A stretch of 64,000 bases of DNA, taken from NCBI GenBank assembly GCA_026874595.1, contig CM049318.1:133482-197481 (forward strand), read 5' to 3'. Below the pieces are notes generated by a model, which searched no databases, was not told where the DNA came from, and saw nothing but the letters and a program-made list of their open reading frames with translations. This DNA comes from Sipunculus nudus (taxonomy: Eukaryota > Annelida > Sipuncula > Golfingiida > Sipunculidae). This document shows, piece after piece, positions 9,961 through 22,623 of the stretch (the stretch's first letter is position 1; each line of letters starts with the position of its first letter). Both the position numbers and the translations under genes were made by a program.

Positions 9961-10345
9961 TTTAATTTTGTGAAATGATTTTTTTGCAAAATGCACATTT
10001 CAGCAGTTTTTTTTTGCATTTTCTTCATTTCTTCCAGTATTTTACAACTGTTACATTTTAAACCATTTCAATATAAGGTTTTGCCATGCCGTTCCAATGC
10101 CAACCTACCTCATGTTCGAAGACAAACTGTGGAATTCTATATTTAGGTCTAGTTGACACTTTTCAATTTTGTGAAATGACACTTTTTCAAAATCCACGTA
10201 TCAACATATATTTTTCTTTTTGCATTTTCTTCATTCATTTCGGTGTATATAATACCACTGTAATTTTTTAAACTATTGACCTATTTTGTCGGAAGATTTT
10301 GCAATGCCAACCAACCTCATCATCTAAGACAAGCTGTGGATTTCT
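9945..10345. repeat. ~204-base tandem duplication
   Basis: Two diverged copies share ATTTTGTGAAATGA (about 9,966 and 10,170), TTGCATTTTCTTCATT and ATGCCAACC. Copy 2 ends near a potential AATAAA. Confidence 0.75.
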
Positions 10346-10424
10346 ATAAAAAAATAAAGTATAAAACTGTTTACGGTGTTTCTCATTTCTGATGTTGTTT
10401 CAGTGTAAGGGAGAATCACAGAGA

Positions 10425-10502
10425 GAAAATGAGACAAAGAAAGAGAGCGGGAGTGAGAGAAAGAGAGAGAGAGAGGGAGAGACAGAGAAAGAGAGAAATA
10501 AA
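10425..10502. repeat. GA-rich low-complexity block
   Basis: A purine-only stretch of GAGA repeats with a few interruptions. Confidence 0.85.
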
Positions 10503-10617
10503 TGTAACCCTCGTCCTGACACAACTAAGTCCGAGTGAGATCATATTTTAAAATCATCAAAGCAGATGAAACGACTAGTTCTAAATAACTCCCGTCAGGC
10601 GCCGCCACAGCATAGCG

Positions 10618-12150
10618 CAAACCTTATAATCAACACCATGGTTATTATGAACAACCTTGCTATTATTAACAACCTCGTTATTATGCCCAACCTGGTTATT
10701 ATAGACAACCTCGTTAGTATGAACCACCTTGTTATAATTATCAACTTTGTTATAATGAACAACCTTATTATGAATAACCTCTTATTATGAACAACTTGGT
10801 TATAATGTACAAGCTGGTTATAATAATCAACATTATAAACAACGTGGTTATTATGTTCAACCTCGCTATACTGAACAATCTCGTTATAATGAACAACCTT
10901 GTTATAATAAACAACCCGGTTATCAGGAACAACCTCGTTATTGGGAACAACCTTTTTTATTGACAACCTTGTTATTTTGAACCACCTGGCTATTAGGAAA
11001 AACCTGGTTAAAATGAAGAACCTTGTTATTATGAAGAACCTTGTTATATGAACAACATGGTTATTTTGAACAACATATTTTCTTGACATATAACAGTTCC
11101 TCAACATAAGTTTCGGACCATAATATTGACGTTAAACTCAAGGGGGCGCCACGTGCTTAAGTAATGCATACATCTTATACACATATATACAGATATGATA
11201 ACCAGGTTGTTAATAATAACCAGGTTGTTCACTTTGACCAGGTTCTTAATTATAACCTGTTTGTTCATTATAACACGTTTTGTCGTGATAGCGAGGTTGT
11301 TCATTAAAACCAGGTTATTCATTATAACCAGGTTGACATATTTTCTTGACATATCACAGTTCCTCAACATTAAGTTTCAGACCATAACACTAATAATAGT
11401 GACGTTAAACTCAAGGGGGCGCCACGTTCTTAAGTAATGCATACATCTTATACACATATATACAGATATGATAACCAGGTTGTTGATAATAACCAGGTTG
11501 TTCACTTTGACCAGGTTCTTAATTATAACCTGTTTGTTCATTATAACACGTTTTGTCGTGATAGCGAGGTTGTTCATTAAAACCAGGTTATTCATTATAA
11601 CCAGGTTGACATATTTTCTTGACATATAACAGTTCCTCAACATTAAGTTTCAGACCATAACACTAATAATATTGACGTTAAACTCACGGGGGCGCCACGT
11701 CCTTCAGGAATGCATACATCTCATACATATATATACATATATGATAACCAGGTTGCTCATTAAAACCAGGTTTGTCGTAATAACGAGGTTGCTAATAATA
11801 ACCAGATTTGACACAACAACTAGGTTGTTCATTATAACAATATTGTTAGTTCATTATAACTAGGTTGTTCATTTCAATCATGTTTGCCATAATAACCGGG
11901 TTTGACACTCTCAACAGATTAGTCATTATAACCATGTTGTTCATTATAACCAGGTTGTTCATTTTAACCAGCTTTGTCGTAATAACCAGGTTGGACACCT
12001 TGAACAGATTGTTCATTATAACCGGGTTGTTCATTATAACCACCCTGCTTATAATGACCTACCTGTTTATAATGACCACCCTGGTTATAATGACTACAAT
12101 GGCTACTTTGACCATACTAGTCATAATGACTACCCTTGTAATAATGGGAT
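10618..12150. repeat. Minisatellite in opposite orientations
   Basis: From 10,618 to 11,070 an approximately 18-base unit reads AACAACCTNGTTATNATG. From about 11,196 to 12,030 the same unit reads in reverse complement (CATTATAACCAGGTTGTT), and it returns to the first orientation at about 12,035-12,150. Spacing is usually 18 bases or multiples, with many substitutions. It generates long Ile/Thr/Arg/Asn-rich open frames that are not genes. Confidence 0.9.
11073..11880. repeat. Three tandem ~265-273-base units
   Basis: Units start at about 11,073, 11,336 and 11,609. Each begins ACATATTTTCTTGACATAT and continues through a GTTCCTCAACAT, a GGGGGCGCCACG box and a stretch of the CAGGTTGTT minisatellite. 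The third unit is diverged. Confidence 0.85.
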
Positions 12151-12274
12151 TGCATGGATATTCGTGAATCAGAACATCCAGCTGTGCTTTCAGATTTTAC
12201 AAATTTAAATGATACCTACATACCGATCAGATAAGTCGTCATAGGGAGTGAATGTGTTAAACTTACAGTGCTAT

Positions 12275-12378
12275 GATGTATGTATGTATGCATGTATGTG
12301 TGTATATATGTATGTATATGTAAAGTTGTATATGTGTATGTCTGTACGTATGTATGTATGTATGTATGTATGTATGAA
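12275..12378. repeat. (TGTA)n microsatellite
   Basis: TATG/TGTA repeats with minor interruptions. Confidence 0.9.
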
Positions 12379-12409
12379 CGGAACACAATTTTAAGTATAA
12401 AGTCTTTAT

Positions 12410-13010
12410 TATTCATATTCAACTTAAATATTCAACATAACATTCAGATTCAACTTAAGTAATCAACGTAGCCTAAGTTGATCAACTTAGGATTCAACAT
12501 AAGCTTAAGTTTATCAACTTAACCTAAGTTAATCAACTTAAGATTCAACATAAGCTTAAGTTTATCAACTTAACATAAGTTGATAAACATAAGATTCAAC
12601 ATAAGCTTAAGTTGACAAACTTAAGATTCAACATAAGCTTAAGTTGACATTCAACATATTAAGTTGATAAACATAAGATTCAACATAAGCTTAAGTTGAC
12701 ATTCAACATAATAAGTTGATAAACATAAGATTCAACATAAGCTTAAGTTGACAAACTTAAGATTCAACATAACCTTAAGTTTATCAACTTAACCTAAGTT
12801 GATAGACATAAGATTCAACATAAGCTTAAATTGACATTCAACATAATAAGTTGATAAACATAAGATTCAACATAAGCTTAAGTTGACATTCGACATAGTA
12901 GTTGACAAAATTAAGATTTCAACATAAGCTTAAGTTGATCAACATAGCCAAAGTTGACAAATTTAAGATTTCAACATAAGGTCAAGTTGACATTTAGATT
13001 CAACTCAAGG
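12410..13010. repeat. TTCAACATAAGCTTAAGTTGA array
   Basis: Tandem and irregular repeats of short words (AAGATTCAACATAAG, CTTAAGTTGAC). AAGCTTAAGTT is close to self-complementary, so both strands carry nearly the same words. Related arrays lie at 18,320-20,480, 34,930-35,345, 57,700-57,970 and 59,360-63,990. Confidence 0.9.
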
Positions 13011-14309
13011 AGAACTCATTTTTTCTTGACCCGATGGAGTCTGACTGACCAACCGGACTCCAAAGGTCATTGCTCAGGTCTGAAATGGTAATTTTATTGA
13101 TTATGGTCCTAAACTTAATGTTATGGTCCTAAACATAAGTTGACTAGGGTTGTTAACCTATAGGGTTATCACAACCTAGGGTTATAGCGGCTATCCTGAA
13201 AAAAGGAGCATCAATTCTTTAAAGCCGTTAAAAAAACAGAGAAACGATAATAAAAGTATACAAACACTCAAAATAACTGAAATAGATTTTGTTTTAACGA
13301 ACTGTAGCAAGTAGAAACGTTAATACATTCATATCATGTCACAATTAGAACTTAAAGTCAATAAAAATTAAAATTTCTTAAAATTTCAAATTATGCTAAT
13401 AACTTTTCGAATAAACTTGGAAAAATCAATTTTTTTCAAGGGTTAGTTCTGAAATCGCAAACCTGTTTCCTTTTGGAAAAGAAAACAAACGAAATATGCG
13501 TTTTGCATAATTTATGAGCAAATTTCAAATTTCAAAATTCAAAATTTAAAATTTTTATTTTTTTAAATTTAAATTTTAAATTTATATTTTTGCGTTACAG
13601 ACGGTGATAAAAAGTGATAGCAGATGACAGGTCACCCAATAAATGATGTTTTCTGTGTTTTTACTGTGTTTTTTAACGCTTACAATCAGTCATGGTTAGC
13701 CTTAAGTTGAATTTTGTAATTTCGGTCCTACATTTTAAAACTCAATTTTCTGAAAAAATATTAAAGTTAAAATTTTTTTTTCTTTTCTTAAATTTAAGTG
13801 TTACTGACTTTTACAAATATCCTGAGTTTAAAGGTCGAAACTTAAAAAATGACAAAGTTATATGCACATAAAAAAAAAGTGGCACCTCAGCTGAATTTGC
13901 CACTATCTCAGAGCTCACAGGGGGTACGCAGCTTAATTAAGAAGAGGACCCAATTTGATCATAATTGTTTTGGTCTTTCTTTTTTTTCAGTGGTTATCTA
14001 ACCATTTTATTTAAACGTGAAACCATATCTTTTGCATTTTTGTTAGATTGTAGCACAATAAAAGTGCTTTTGACCAGTGGTCAAAAGGGGTCACGTGACC
14101 ACTGACCAGTGCCTAGCCACGCCCAAGGACCGAAAATTTTTTTCAAGTTTTTCAAAAAAAAAAAAAAAAATGAAGTGGTCAGGCCATTTGTTATAACTAT
14201 GATAAAAAATAGAATTTTATGAAATTAATTGCAAAATGAATGGGTCTAAACGCTTGAATTTTGCAAAAACGGTTTGACTTAGTCATTTTTTTAAGTTGTT
14301 GGACTCTAA
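13011..14309. other. AT-rich spacer, no gene recognised
   Basis: Runs of AAATTT-type sequence, two copies of the dispersed word ATGGTCCTAAAC (13,105-13,135) and an A-tract (14,150-14,170). There is no open frame of note. Confidence 0.5.
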
Positions 14310-14634
14310 TTAGGGTTAGGGTTAGGGTTAGGTTAGGGTTAGGGTTTTTAGGGTTAGGGTTAGGGTTAGGGTTAGGGTTAGGGTTAGGGTTAGGGTTAGG
14401 GTTTAGGTTAGGGTTAGGGTTAGGGTTAGGGTTAGGTTAGGGTTAGGTTAGGGTTAGGGTTAGGGTTAGGGTTAGGGTTAGGGTTAGGGTTAGGTTAGGT
14501 TAGGGTTAGGGTTAGGGTTAGGGTTAGGGTTAGGTTAGGGTTAGGGTTAGGGTTAGGGTTAGGTTAGGGTTAGGGTTAGGGTTAGGGTTAGGTTAGGGTT
14601 AGGGTTAGGGTTAGGGTTAGGGTTAGGGTTAGGG
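14310..14634 (+). repeat. Interstitial telomeric (TTAGGG)n block
   Basis: About 50 TTAGGG units, read 5'-3' on the plus strand, with occasional five-base GGTTA variants and one TTTTAGGG. It is flanked on both sides by unrelated AT-rich and composite satellite sequence, so it is internal in this window. Confidence 0.97.
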
Positions 14635-16560
14635 CTATGGTCTTAGACTTAAGGTAAGTTGAAAACTTGTTATTTTGGTCCTATTTTCAACTTATCAAGT
14701 GTAATTTTCGACTTAATTTCGAGCATTTTTTAGGTTGAAATTACATTCGACTTAATTTAGATTTGGTCCTTCAGTTTCAACTTAGGAGTCAACTTAACCT
14801 TTTAAAGTTTATTCAACTTATGCCTAAGTTGATTCAGAAGTCAAGTTTTATGTGTCCAGTTCTTGTGAGAGCACTCTAGGACGTGGTGCCCCCTGGCTCT
14901 TGAACGTGTACTTGGTAATTTTTGGTATCTTTACAGTGTTATGGTCCTTAACTTAGGGTTTTAGGGTCCTAAACTTACAGCGTTATGGTCCTAAACTTAA
15001 GTTTTTTTTGTATATATATTAGGTAAATGGCAACCTTTCAAGCGTCCAAGTGGTCATAGTAATGAGGCCTTTCCTTCTGGATATGAAATAAATTAAAGCG
15101 CATATATCATAGGTGAAAAAAACAATTTTAAAGAGTACCTTTTCACACAAGGTTAAATACGGTCTTACTTTAAAATGTTGTATTGAATGGTAAATGGGAA
15201 TTATTGGCAATATTTCAAGCGTCCAAGTGGTCATAATAATGCGGCCTTTCCTTCTGAATATGAGAAAAATAAAAGCGCATATCATATGTGAAAAAAAAAA
15301 CCATTTTAAACAGTAACTTATCCTGAAAGGTTGAATACGATCTTAAGTTGAAAGCTGTATTGAACGGTAAATGGTAATATTGTCTAGACATGTCTGGCTG
15401 TTGAACGTGTACTTACCAATTTTTTTGTTTCTTTGAGGTGTTATGGTCCTATAAAAGATATATAAATATGTTTACATAAATATATATACATATATATACA
15501 TATATATACATATATACATATATATGTCACTGTAGGACGTGGCGCCCCCTGGCTGTTGAATGTATACTTGGTAATTTTTGGTATCTTTACAGTGTTATGG
15601 TACTAAACTTACAATGTTATGGTCCTAAACTTAGATTGTTATGGTCATAAACTTAAGCTTTTTTGGGATATATATGAGGTAATGGCAACATTTCAAGCGT
15701 ACAGAGTGGTCATAGTAATGAGGACTTTCCCTCTGGATATGAAGAAAATAAAAGCGCATATATCATATGTGAAAAAACGATTTCAAACAGGATCTTTTCC
15801 CGTAAGGTTGAATAGTCTTAAGTTGAAAAAGTTGTATTGAATGGTAAACGGCAAATAAATGGCAATTTTTCAAGCGTCGATGTGGTAAGAGTAATGCGGC
15901 CTTTCCTTCTGGATATAAGAAAAATAAAAGCGCATATATAAAGTGTTAAAAAAAACAAATTTAAACAGTATATTTTCCCTTCAGGTTGAATACGGCCTTA
16001 AGTTGAAAAGGTGTATTGAACAGTGAATGGTATTATTGTCCAGACATGTCTGGCTGTTGAACGTGTACATGCCGATTTTTTGTATATTTACAGTGTTATG
16101 GTCCTAAACTTACAATGTAATTGTCCTATAAAATATATATACATATATACATATATACATATATACATATATACATATATACATTTATACATATATACAT
16201 ATATACATATATACATATATGCGCATATACATATATACATATATACATATATACATATATACATATATACATATATACATATATACATATATACATATAT
16301 ACATATATACATATATGCATATATACATATATACATATATACATATATACATATATACATATATACATATATACATATATACATATATACATATATACAT
16401 ATATCGTATATACATATATACATATATACATATATACATATACACATATATATGTCACTCTAGGACGTGGCGCCCCCCTTGCTGATGAACCTGTACTTCC
16501 TAATTTTTGTATCTTAACAGTGTTATGGTCCTAAACTTACAGTGTTATGTTCCATAGAGA
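14635..16560. repeat. Composite repeat units with GGTCCTAAAC words
   Basis: Several diverged copies follow one plan: GACGTGGCGCCCCCTGGCT, then TTGAACGTGTACTT, ATGGTCCTAAACTTA words, a TA-rich patch, and a ~150-base segment ending TTGTATTGAATGGTAAATGG. Box copies are seen at about 14,880, 15,537 and 16,462. The ~150-base segment is seen at about 15,030, 15,210, 15,680 and 15,860. Confidence 0.8.
16130..16455. repeat. (TATACATA)n microsatellite
   Basis: An 8-base ATATACAT unit repeated about 40 times. It is open in all frames as Tyr/Ile/His/Thr- or Tyr/Ile/Cys/Met-rich text that is not protein coding. Confidence 0.95.
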
Positions 16561-16860
16561 AGTGCATCTCTGATATCAACAAATGCACCTGGACATTGAG
16601 TTAAATTATACTATGTCGCATGGGAAAATTTAACGGTTCACATTTGCGATCGAAATAACTTATAGACTCACCGATATTTTCAAATACCCAAATAACTTAT
16701 TGGCAATACGGAAAATTTTTACGTACTCAGAAAATTTAACGGTTCTTATTTGAGACCAAAATAACTTATCGATAATACCAATAATATTAAAAAACTGAAA
16801 TAATTTATTGTTAAGAGACAGAAGATCAGCTAAAAGTTTGGTGTCTGAGCACATTTGTAA
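16561..16860. repeat. CGGTAATACCG-type repeat patch
   Basis: Contains AAATAACTTAT and AATACC words with ATTTAACGGTTC. It is a short version of the satellite that dominates 23-34 kb. Confidence 0.6.
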
Positions 16861-16899
16861 AATTGGAAAAAGCTCGTAAGTTACAGCGTGTCAAATTTT

Positions 16900-17125
16900 C
16901 TGATGAAACGAGGCGGTACGTGGTCTGGAAAACAGTTCGGAAGTTGGGATCGTTTCTTGCCCAAGATATAGTTAATCAATTGGTGCAGTCTTGGAAAATA
17001 ATATGGGAAGAACAACATCAAACAGCCTTTGAAATATTCGAACGATGTTATCTGACCCTGTATTAGCTTTTCCTGACTTTTCCAAACCATTCATTTTGCA
17101 TGCTGATGCCAGTACTGAATATACG
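16900..17125 (+). pseudogene. Ty3/gypsy-type RT/RNase H fragment
   Basis: The plus strand reads WEEQHQTAFEIFERC. After a frame change it reads SDPVLAFPDFSKPFILHAD followed by AST. This is the junction between reverse transcriptase and RNase H in Ty3/gypsy pol (WxxxxxxAFxxLKxxLTxxPVLxxPDFxKPFxLxTDAS), including the first RNase H Asp region. Nothing else of the element is visible; it runs into microsatellite on the right. Confidence 0.8.
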
Positions 17126-17126
17126 A

Positions 17127-17942
17127 CCAGTGTTACATATATATATATTTGTGTGTGTGTGTTCGTATGTAAAGTAATATATAATCTTGTAATATATAGT
17201 AATATATAATCTGTGTATGTGTCTGACAGAGAGAGAGTCAGAGAGAGTGTATTTGTGTGCTTATATATCTAAATATAGTGTGACTGGGATGGACATGTGA
17301 GGATGACTGTGCTCTCTATGTATATGTATATGCATCAGAGCTGTAAGTCTGATATCAGAGATCAGCGCTATATAATTGCTATTAATTATTATTATTTTTT
17401 TATTATAGTGACACCGGTAGAGTTTAATGATATATTTTTAATAAATGTCAAATCTTTCTTCATACACGAAATATGTATGTTTGAACAGACTGATTCTGGT
17501 AAACCAATAGGAGATATATAGAGAGATAGATATATAGATATAAAGAAATAGAAATATAGAGATAGAGAAAGAGAGACAGATATAAAGAGAAACAGAGATG
17601 AATATATCGATATATAGATATATCGATATATCAATATATCGGTATATCGGTATATCGATATATCGATATACCAATATATAGATATATAGATATATAGATA
17701 TATAGATATATAGATATATAGATATATAGATATATAGATATAGAGATATAGAGATATAGAGATATAGAGATATATAGATATATTGATATATACATATATA
17801 CATATATACATATATAGATATATAGATATATAGATATAGATATATAGGTTCACAGACATATAGATATATAGATATCTAGAAAGATATATAGATATAAGCT
17901 AAACAGATATACATATATATATACATATATATATCGATATAA

Positions 17943-17986
<44 letters not shown>

Positions 17987-18094
17987 TGAGAGACAGAGGG
18001 AGAGGGATAGAGATATAGAGATATAGATATATATATATAGAGAGAGATAGAGAGATATAGATATATAGACAGATAGAGATATAGAGAGATATAA

Positions 18095-18128
<34 letters not shown>

Positions 18129-18235
18129 GGAGAGAGAGAGATGTAGAGATAGATATATAGAGATATAGATATGTAGATATATAGAGATAGAGATATAGAG
18201 ATATATAGATATATAGAAATGTAGATATAAATTAT
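17127..18235. repeat. GATATA/TA microsatellite field
   Basis: A (TA)n/(TG)n patch at 17,135-17,165, single-copy sequence at 17,240-17,510, then GATATATA and AGAGAGA repeats to 18,235. The 17,240-17,510 part shows nothing recognisable. Confidence 0.9.
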
Positions 18236-18239
18236 TACA

Positions 18240-18890
18240 TTTTAACGGGACCGGTATCTTTTCATTTATGTATTTGTTATATGCAATTACTGGGACCAGT
18301 ATGCACATAGCTAAGTTCATCTAATTTAGTTGAATTTGAAATGTCAACTTAAACTTGAGTTGAATAATTAAGTTGAAACTGAATTTCAACTTAAGCTTAT
18401 GTTGAATAATCTATTCTTTTAAGGGAATTTCCTTATATTTGGCTCTGCCCAATTGGGTATATTTACAGTGGTATTGTCTTAAACTTACAGTGTTATGGTC
18501 CATGGATAAGTACATCTTTGATATCAGCAATTGTACCTGAACTTTCAGTAAAAGTATACTATGCAGGCATGGGAAAATTTAACGGTTCACATTTGAGACC
18601 AAAATCACTTATCGGTAATACCGATAATATTCAATATTCATTATTCACATAGCTAAATTCATCTCAATAATTTGAATCTCAATTTCAACTTAAACATAAG
18701 TTAAGTTGAATACTTAAGTTGTCAACTTATTATGTTGAATAAATAAGTTGAATCTGATATTCAACTTAAGCTTATGTTGAATAATTAAATTAACTATTCT
18801 TTATAAAGATTTTCCTTATATTTTGCCCAGCTGATTTTTTGCATCTTCCAGTGTAATGGTCCTAAACTTAGAGTGTTATGGTCCTATAAT

Positions 18891-18942
<52 letters not shown>

Positions 18943-19719
18943 CATATATATACATATATAGATGTATAACATTTTTAACAGGAGCGGTATTTTTACATTT
19001 ATGTATTATTTTATGTGCTTTCTTTGACCAATATCCACATAGTTCATCTAGTTAAGTTGAATTTGAATGTCAACTTAACCTTATGTTGAATAATTGAGTT
19101 GAATCTCAATTCAACTTAATATTAAGTTGAAAACTTAAGTTGAATCTTATTTTTCAACTTAAGCTTTTGTTGAATAATTAAGTTAAATCTTATTTTCAAC
19201 TTCAGCTGATACTGGTATCTTTACATTTATATTATGTCAGCATGGAAGATTTAACAGTTTATATTTCAGACTGAAATAACTTACCCGTATCACGGACAAT
19301 AATCGACTGCCAAAATAACATATCGGTAATACTATCAATATTCAAATAACAAAATGACTTATCTGTAATACCGACAATAATCAAAGGACAAAAAAACTTA
19401 TCGATAATACCTACAAAGATTAAGTTCTAAAATAACTGATCAGTGAACACCGACAATATTTAAATAACAAAATAACTTCTCGGTAATACTGAAATAATAA
19501 TATTCCAAAATATCTTATCCGTTATACGAACAATATTCAAATACTATAATAACTTATTGTTAAAAATTGACGATAATTAGATTCTGAAATAACTTATCAG
19601 CAATACTAACAATATTCAAATACAGAAATAACTGATGTATAACAAAACTCACTATATTCAAATACAGGAATTACACACACACAGATATATATATATATAT
19701 ATATAGACATATTCATATA

Positions 19720-19767
<48 letters not shown>

Positions 19768-20672
19768 GATATAAACATACTGCTACCGGTAAAAATATTT
19801 ATATGTATATGCATTTAATTGTTAAGGGTGCTTGTATCTTTATGTTTATACTATGTCGGAATGGGAAGATTAAACGGTTCATATTTCAGACTGAAATAAC
19901 TTATCTGTATCACGGACAATAAACAACTGCCAAAATAACCTATCGGTAATACTGACAATATTTAAATAAAAAAATGACTTATCGGTAATACCGACAATAA
20001 TCAAGTTCCAAAATAACTTATCAGCAATACTGACAATATTCAAATACAGAAATAACTTATGTATATATTGATATACATATGCACAGATTTAAACATACTG
20101 GTGTCAGTAAAAATATTTATATATACATAAACATATATACACATATATATGTATTACATTTTTAACGGTACCAGTATCTTTACATTTATGTATTACTTCA
20201 TGTGCTTTCTTAGACAAGTATCCACATAGCTAAGGTCATCTAATTAAGTTGAATTTGAATGTCAACTTAACCTTATGTTGAATATTAAGTTGAATATCAA
20301 ATTCAACTTAATATTAAGTTGAATGCTTAAGTTGAATCTTATTTTCAACTTAATCTTATGTTGAATAATTAAGTTGAATCACAATTTCAACTTAATCTTA
20401 AGTTGAATAATTAAATTGAGTCTGATTTTCAACTTAAACTTATGTTGAATAATTAAGTTGAATCTGTATTTCAACTTAAGCTTATACTGGTATCTTTACA
20501 TTTATACTGTATCAGCATGGGAAGATTTAACGGTTCATATTTCAGACTGAAATAACTAATCCGTATCACGGACAATAATCATCTGCCAAAATAACCTATC
20601 GGTAATACGGACTATAATCGAATTCCGAAATAACCGATTGGCATTACTTCCATTATTAAAATAAAGAAATAA

Positions 20673-20737
<65 letters not shown>

Positions 20738-20850
20738 TCACATGTATATATATGCACAGACATAAACATGCTTGTAACAGTAAGTATATATATATAATAT
20801 ATATATATACATATATATTCATATACACATATATATGTATTACATTTAAA
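18240..20850. repeat. Composite satellite (AAGTTGAAT + CGGTAATACCG + TA runs)
   Basis: Repeated superunits. A leader TTTTAACGGNACCAGTATCT with TTTACATTTATGTATT is followed by an array of CAACTTAAGCTTATGTTGAAT words, a CTTATCGGTAATACCGACAA patch, and a TA run. Copies are centred near 18,350, 18,700, 19,050, 19,350, 19,950, 20,250 and 20,600. 18,306-18,895 is near-identical to 60,002-60,585, and 20,150-20,310 to 34,870-35,040. Confidence 0.85.
20668..20738. repeat. (TA)n(TG)n microsatellite
   Basis: About 40 bases of TA followed by about 26 bases of TG. Confidence 0.95.
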
Positions 20851-20859
20851 ACGGGACCG

Positions 20860-21830
20860 GTGGGCATGAAAATTTTTTCTTTGATTTCAGGGCCAAATGC
20901 TGTTGTCACCTGCATACTGAGGCTAAATGAGACTGAGTGACACCAGAATTGTGAATGTTTGTCCAATATTGTTGGAATGAGGGCCAAAATTACTTGGCCA
21001 GGGTTACTGGTATGGGTCGGTTTGAAAATTTCAAACTGGTCTGGTTCCTTTATTTGGTGGAGTAGATGCAAATGGTTTTGCATGCCGGCTGGTGGGTGTT
21101 AGAGGGTTGTAATGGGTGGTTTAAAGGTGTGTCTGTGGTGAATTGTACAATTGGATGTCCGGAAAATGTGTATTTCACTGTATACAGAGTACAATAGCCT
21201 TTGAATCAGCTTCTGGGACATGGGAACTTTTTCTCTTTGATTTCAGGGGCAAATACTTTTGTCCCCTGCATATTAAGGCTAAATGAGACTGAGTGACACC
21301 AGAATTGTGAATGTTTGTTCAAAATGGTTGGAATGAGAGCAAAAATTACTTGGCTTGTGTTACCGGTATAGGTCGGTTTGAAAAATTCAGACTGGGCTGG
21401 TTCCTTTATTTGATGGATTAGAGGCAAATGGTTTTGTTTGCCATCTGTGGGGTGTGAGAGGGTTGCTAATGGGTGATTAAAAGGTGTGTCTGTGGTGATT
21501 TGTAGAATTGGAAGAATGGGAAAATGTGTTTCACTGTATTCACAGTACCATGGCCTTTGAATCAGATTCTGGGGCCTTGAAACTTTTTGTATTTGATTTC
21601 AGGGCAAAATGCTGTTGTCCCCTGCATATTGAGGTTAAATGAGACTGAGTGACACCAGAATTGTGAATGTGTGTCCAAAATTGTGGAAATTGAGGCCAAA
21701 ATTACTTGACTAGGGTAATCCATATGGGTCAGTTTGAAATATTTCAAACTGGGCTGGTTCCTTTATTTGATGGAGTAGAGGCAAATGGTTTTCCATGGCA
21801 GGTGGTGGATGTGAGAGGGTTGCTAATACA
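20860..21830. repeat. Three tandem 356-base units
   Basis: The word TTGATTTCAGGG recurs at 20,881, 21,237 and 21,593, with high similarity through each unit (GACTGAGTGACACCAGAATT, GGTCGGTTTGAAA, GGCTGGTTCCTTTATTTG). GC content is higher than in the surrounding satellite. The minus strand is partly open in each unit with a shared peptide, but no splice-bounded gene is seen. Confidence 0.9.
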
Positions 21831-21849
21831 TAAAAGATTTTTATGAAAA

Positions 21850-22335
21850 AAATGTTATATTGATTGTTTCAAGTGAATAATGCTCTGAAAATTGATGTTA
21901 CGAGACTTCTATTCTGTTATTACGGTGTAAAGATGATATTCTTAATATAGTGGTCTGTGGCTTATACTCTGTCAATAATGCTCTGAAAAATGATGCTCTG
22001 TAACTCCTGCTTTGTTAGGGTTGCTCTGAAAAAGATTATTTTAAAATGATGCCCTTGATGCTCTGTAACTTCTTCTTTGGAAACGACGCTCTGTTACCTC
22101 TACCATGCAAATGATGTTCTGAAGATAATGCTCTTAATATGATACATTGAAAATTGTACTCTACGAATGATGTTCCGAGGATGATACTCTAAAAATGATG
22201 CTCTGTAACTTGTAGTATAATGATGCTGAGCGAAATCATGGTCTGTAACGTCTATTCTGTCAATAATGCTCTGTAACTTCTGCAATGAAAATGCTGCTCT
22301 GAAAGCAGCTGCTCTGTAAATAATCTCACTTTAAA
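21850..22335. repeat. ATGATGCTCTG minisatellite
   Basis: Irregular repeats of AATGATGCTCTG(A/T)AA with CTTCTGCTTTG variants, spaced about 20-40 bases. Confidence 0.8.
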
Positions 22336-22623
22336 CTGTCAAGTATGACATTTATAAAACCCTTTGCACAGCTAAGTCATCTCTGACATCAGAAATTGAA
22401 CCTCGAATAGGAGTAAAAATAAACTATTTACACACATCGGATTAGCGGGACATATTAAGGGCTATTATAAAGGTACATGTACTGTTAGTAATTTATTATA
22501 AATCTGGCATATGTGATAGGTTCGCGTGGAAAGTCCTTGGTTCCGTATTATCAAAGGCGACTGAATATTCCGGTTCCGGACCGCGACCTGCGGCATTTAG
22601 CAATACACTGACCCTCCGAAATT

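Noticed and set aside
10595-12043. Open frames rich in Ile, Thr, Arg or Asn, Leu, Val
   Set aside because: The 18-base minisatellite length is a multiple of three, so frames stay open without coding.
16023-16534. Long open frames rich in Tyr, Ile, His and Thr on both strands
   Set aside because: They are translations of an 8-base microsatellite with no stop in any frame.
17392-18320. 120-156-codon minus-strand frames rich in Ile, Tyr and Ser
   Set aside because: They translate GATATA and AGAGAG repeats; no domain or splice-bounded structure.
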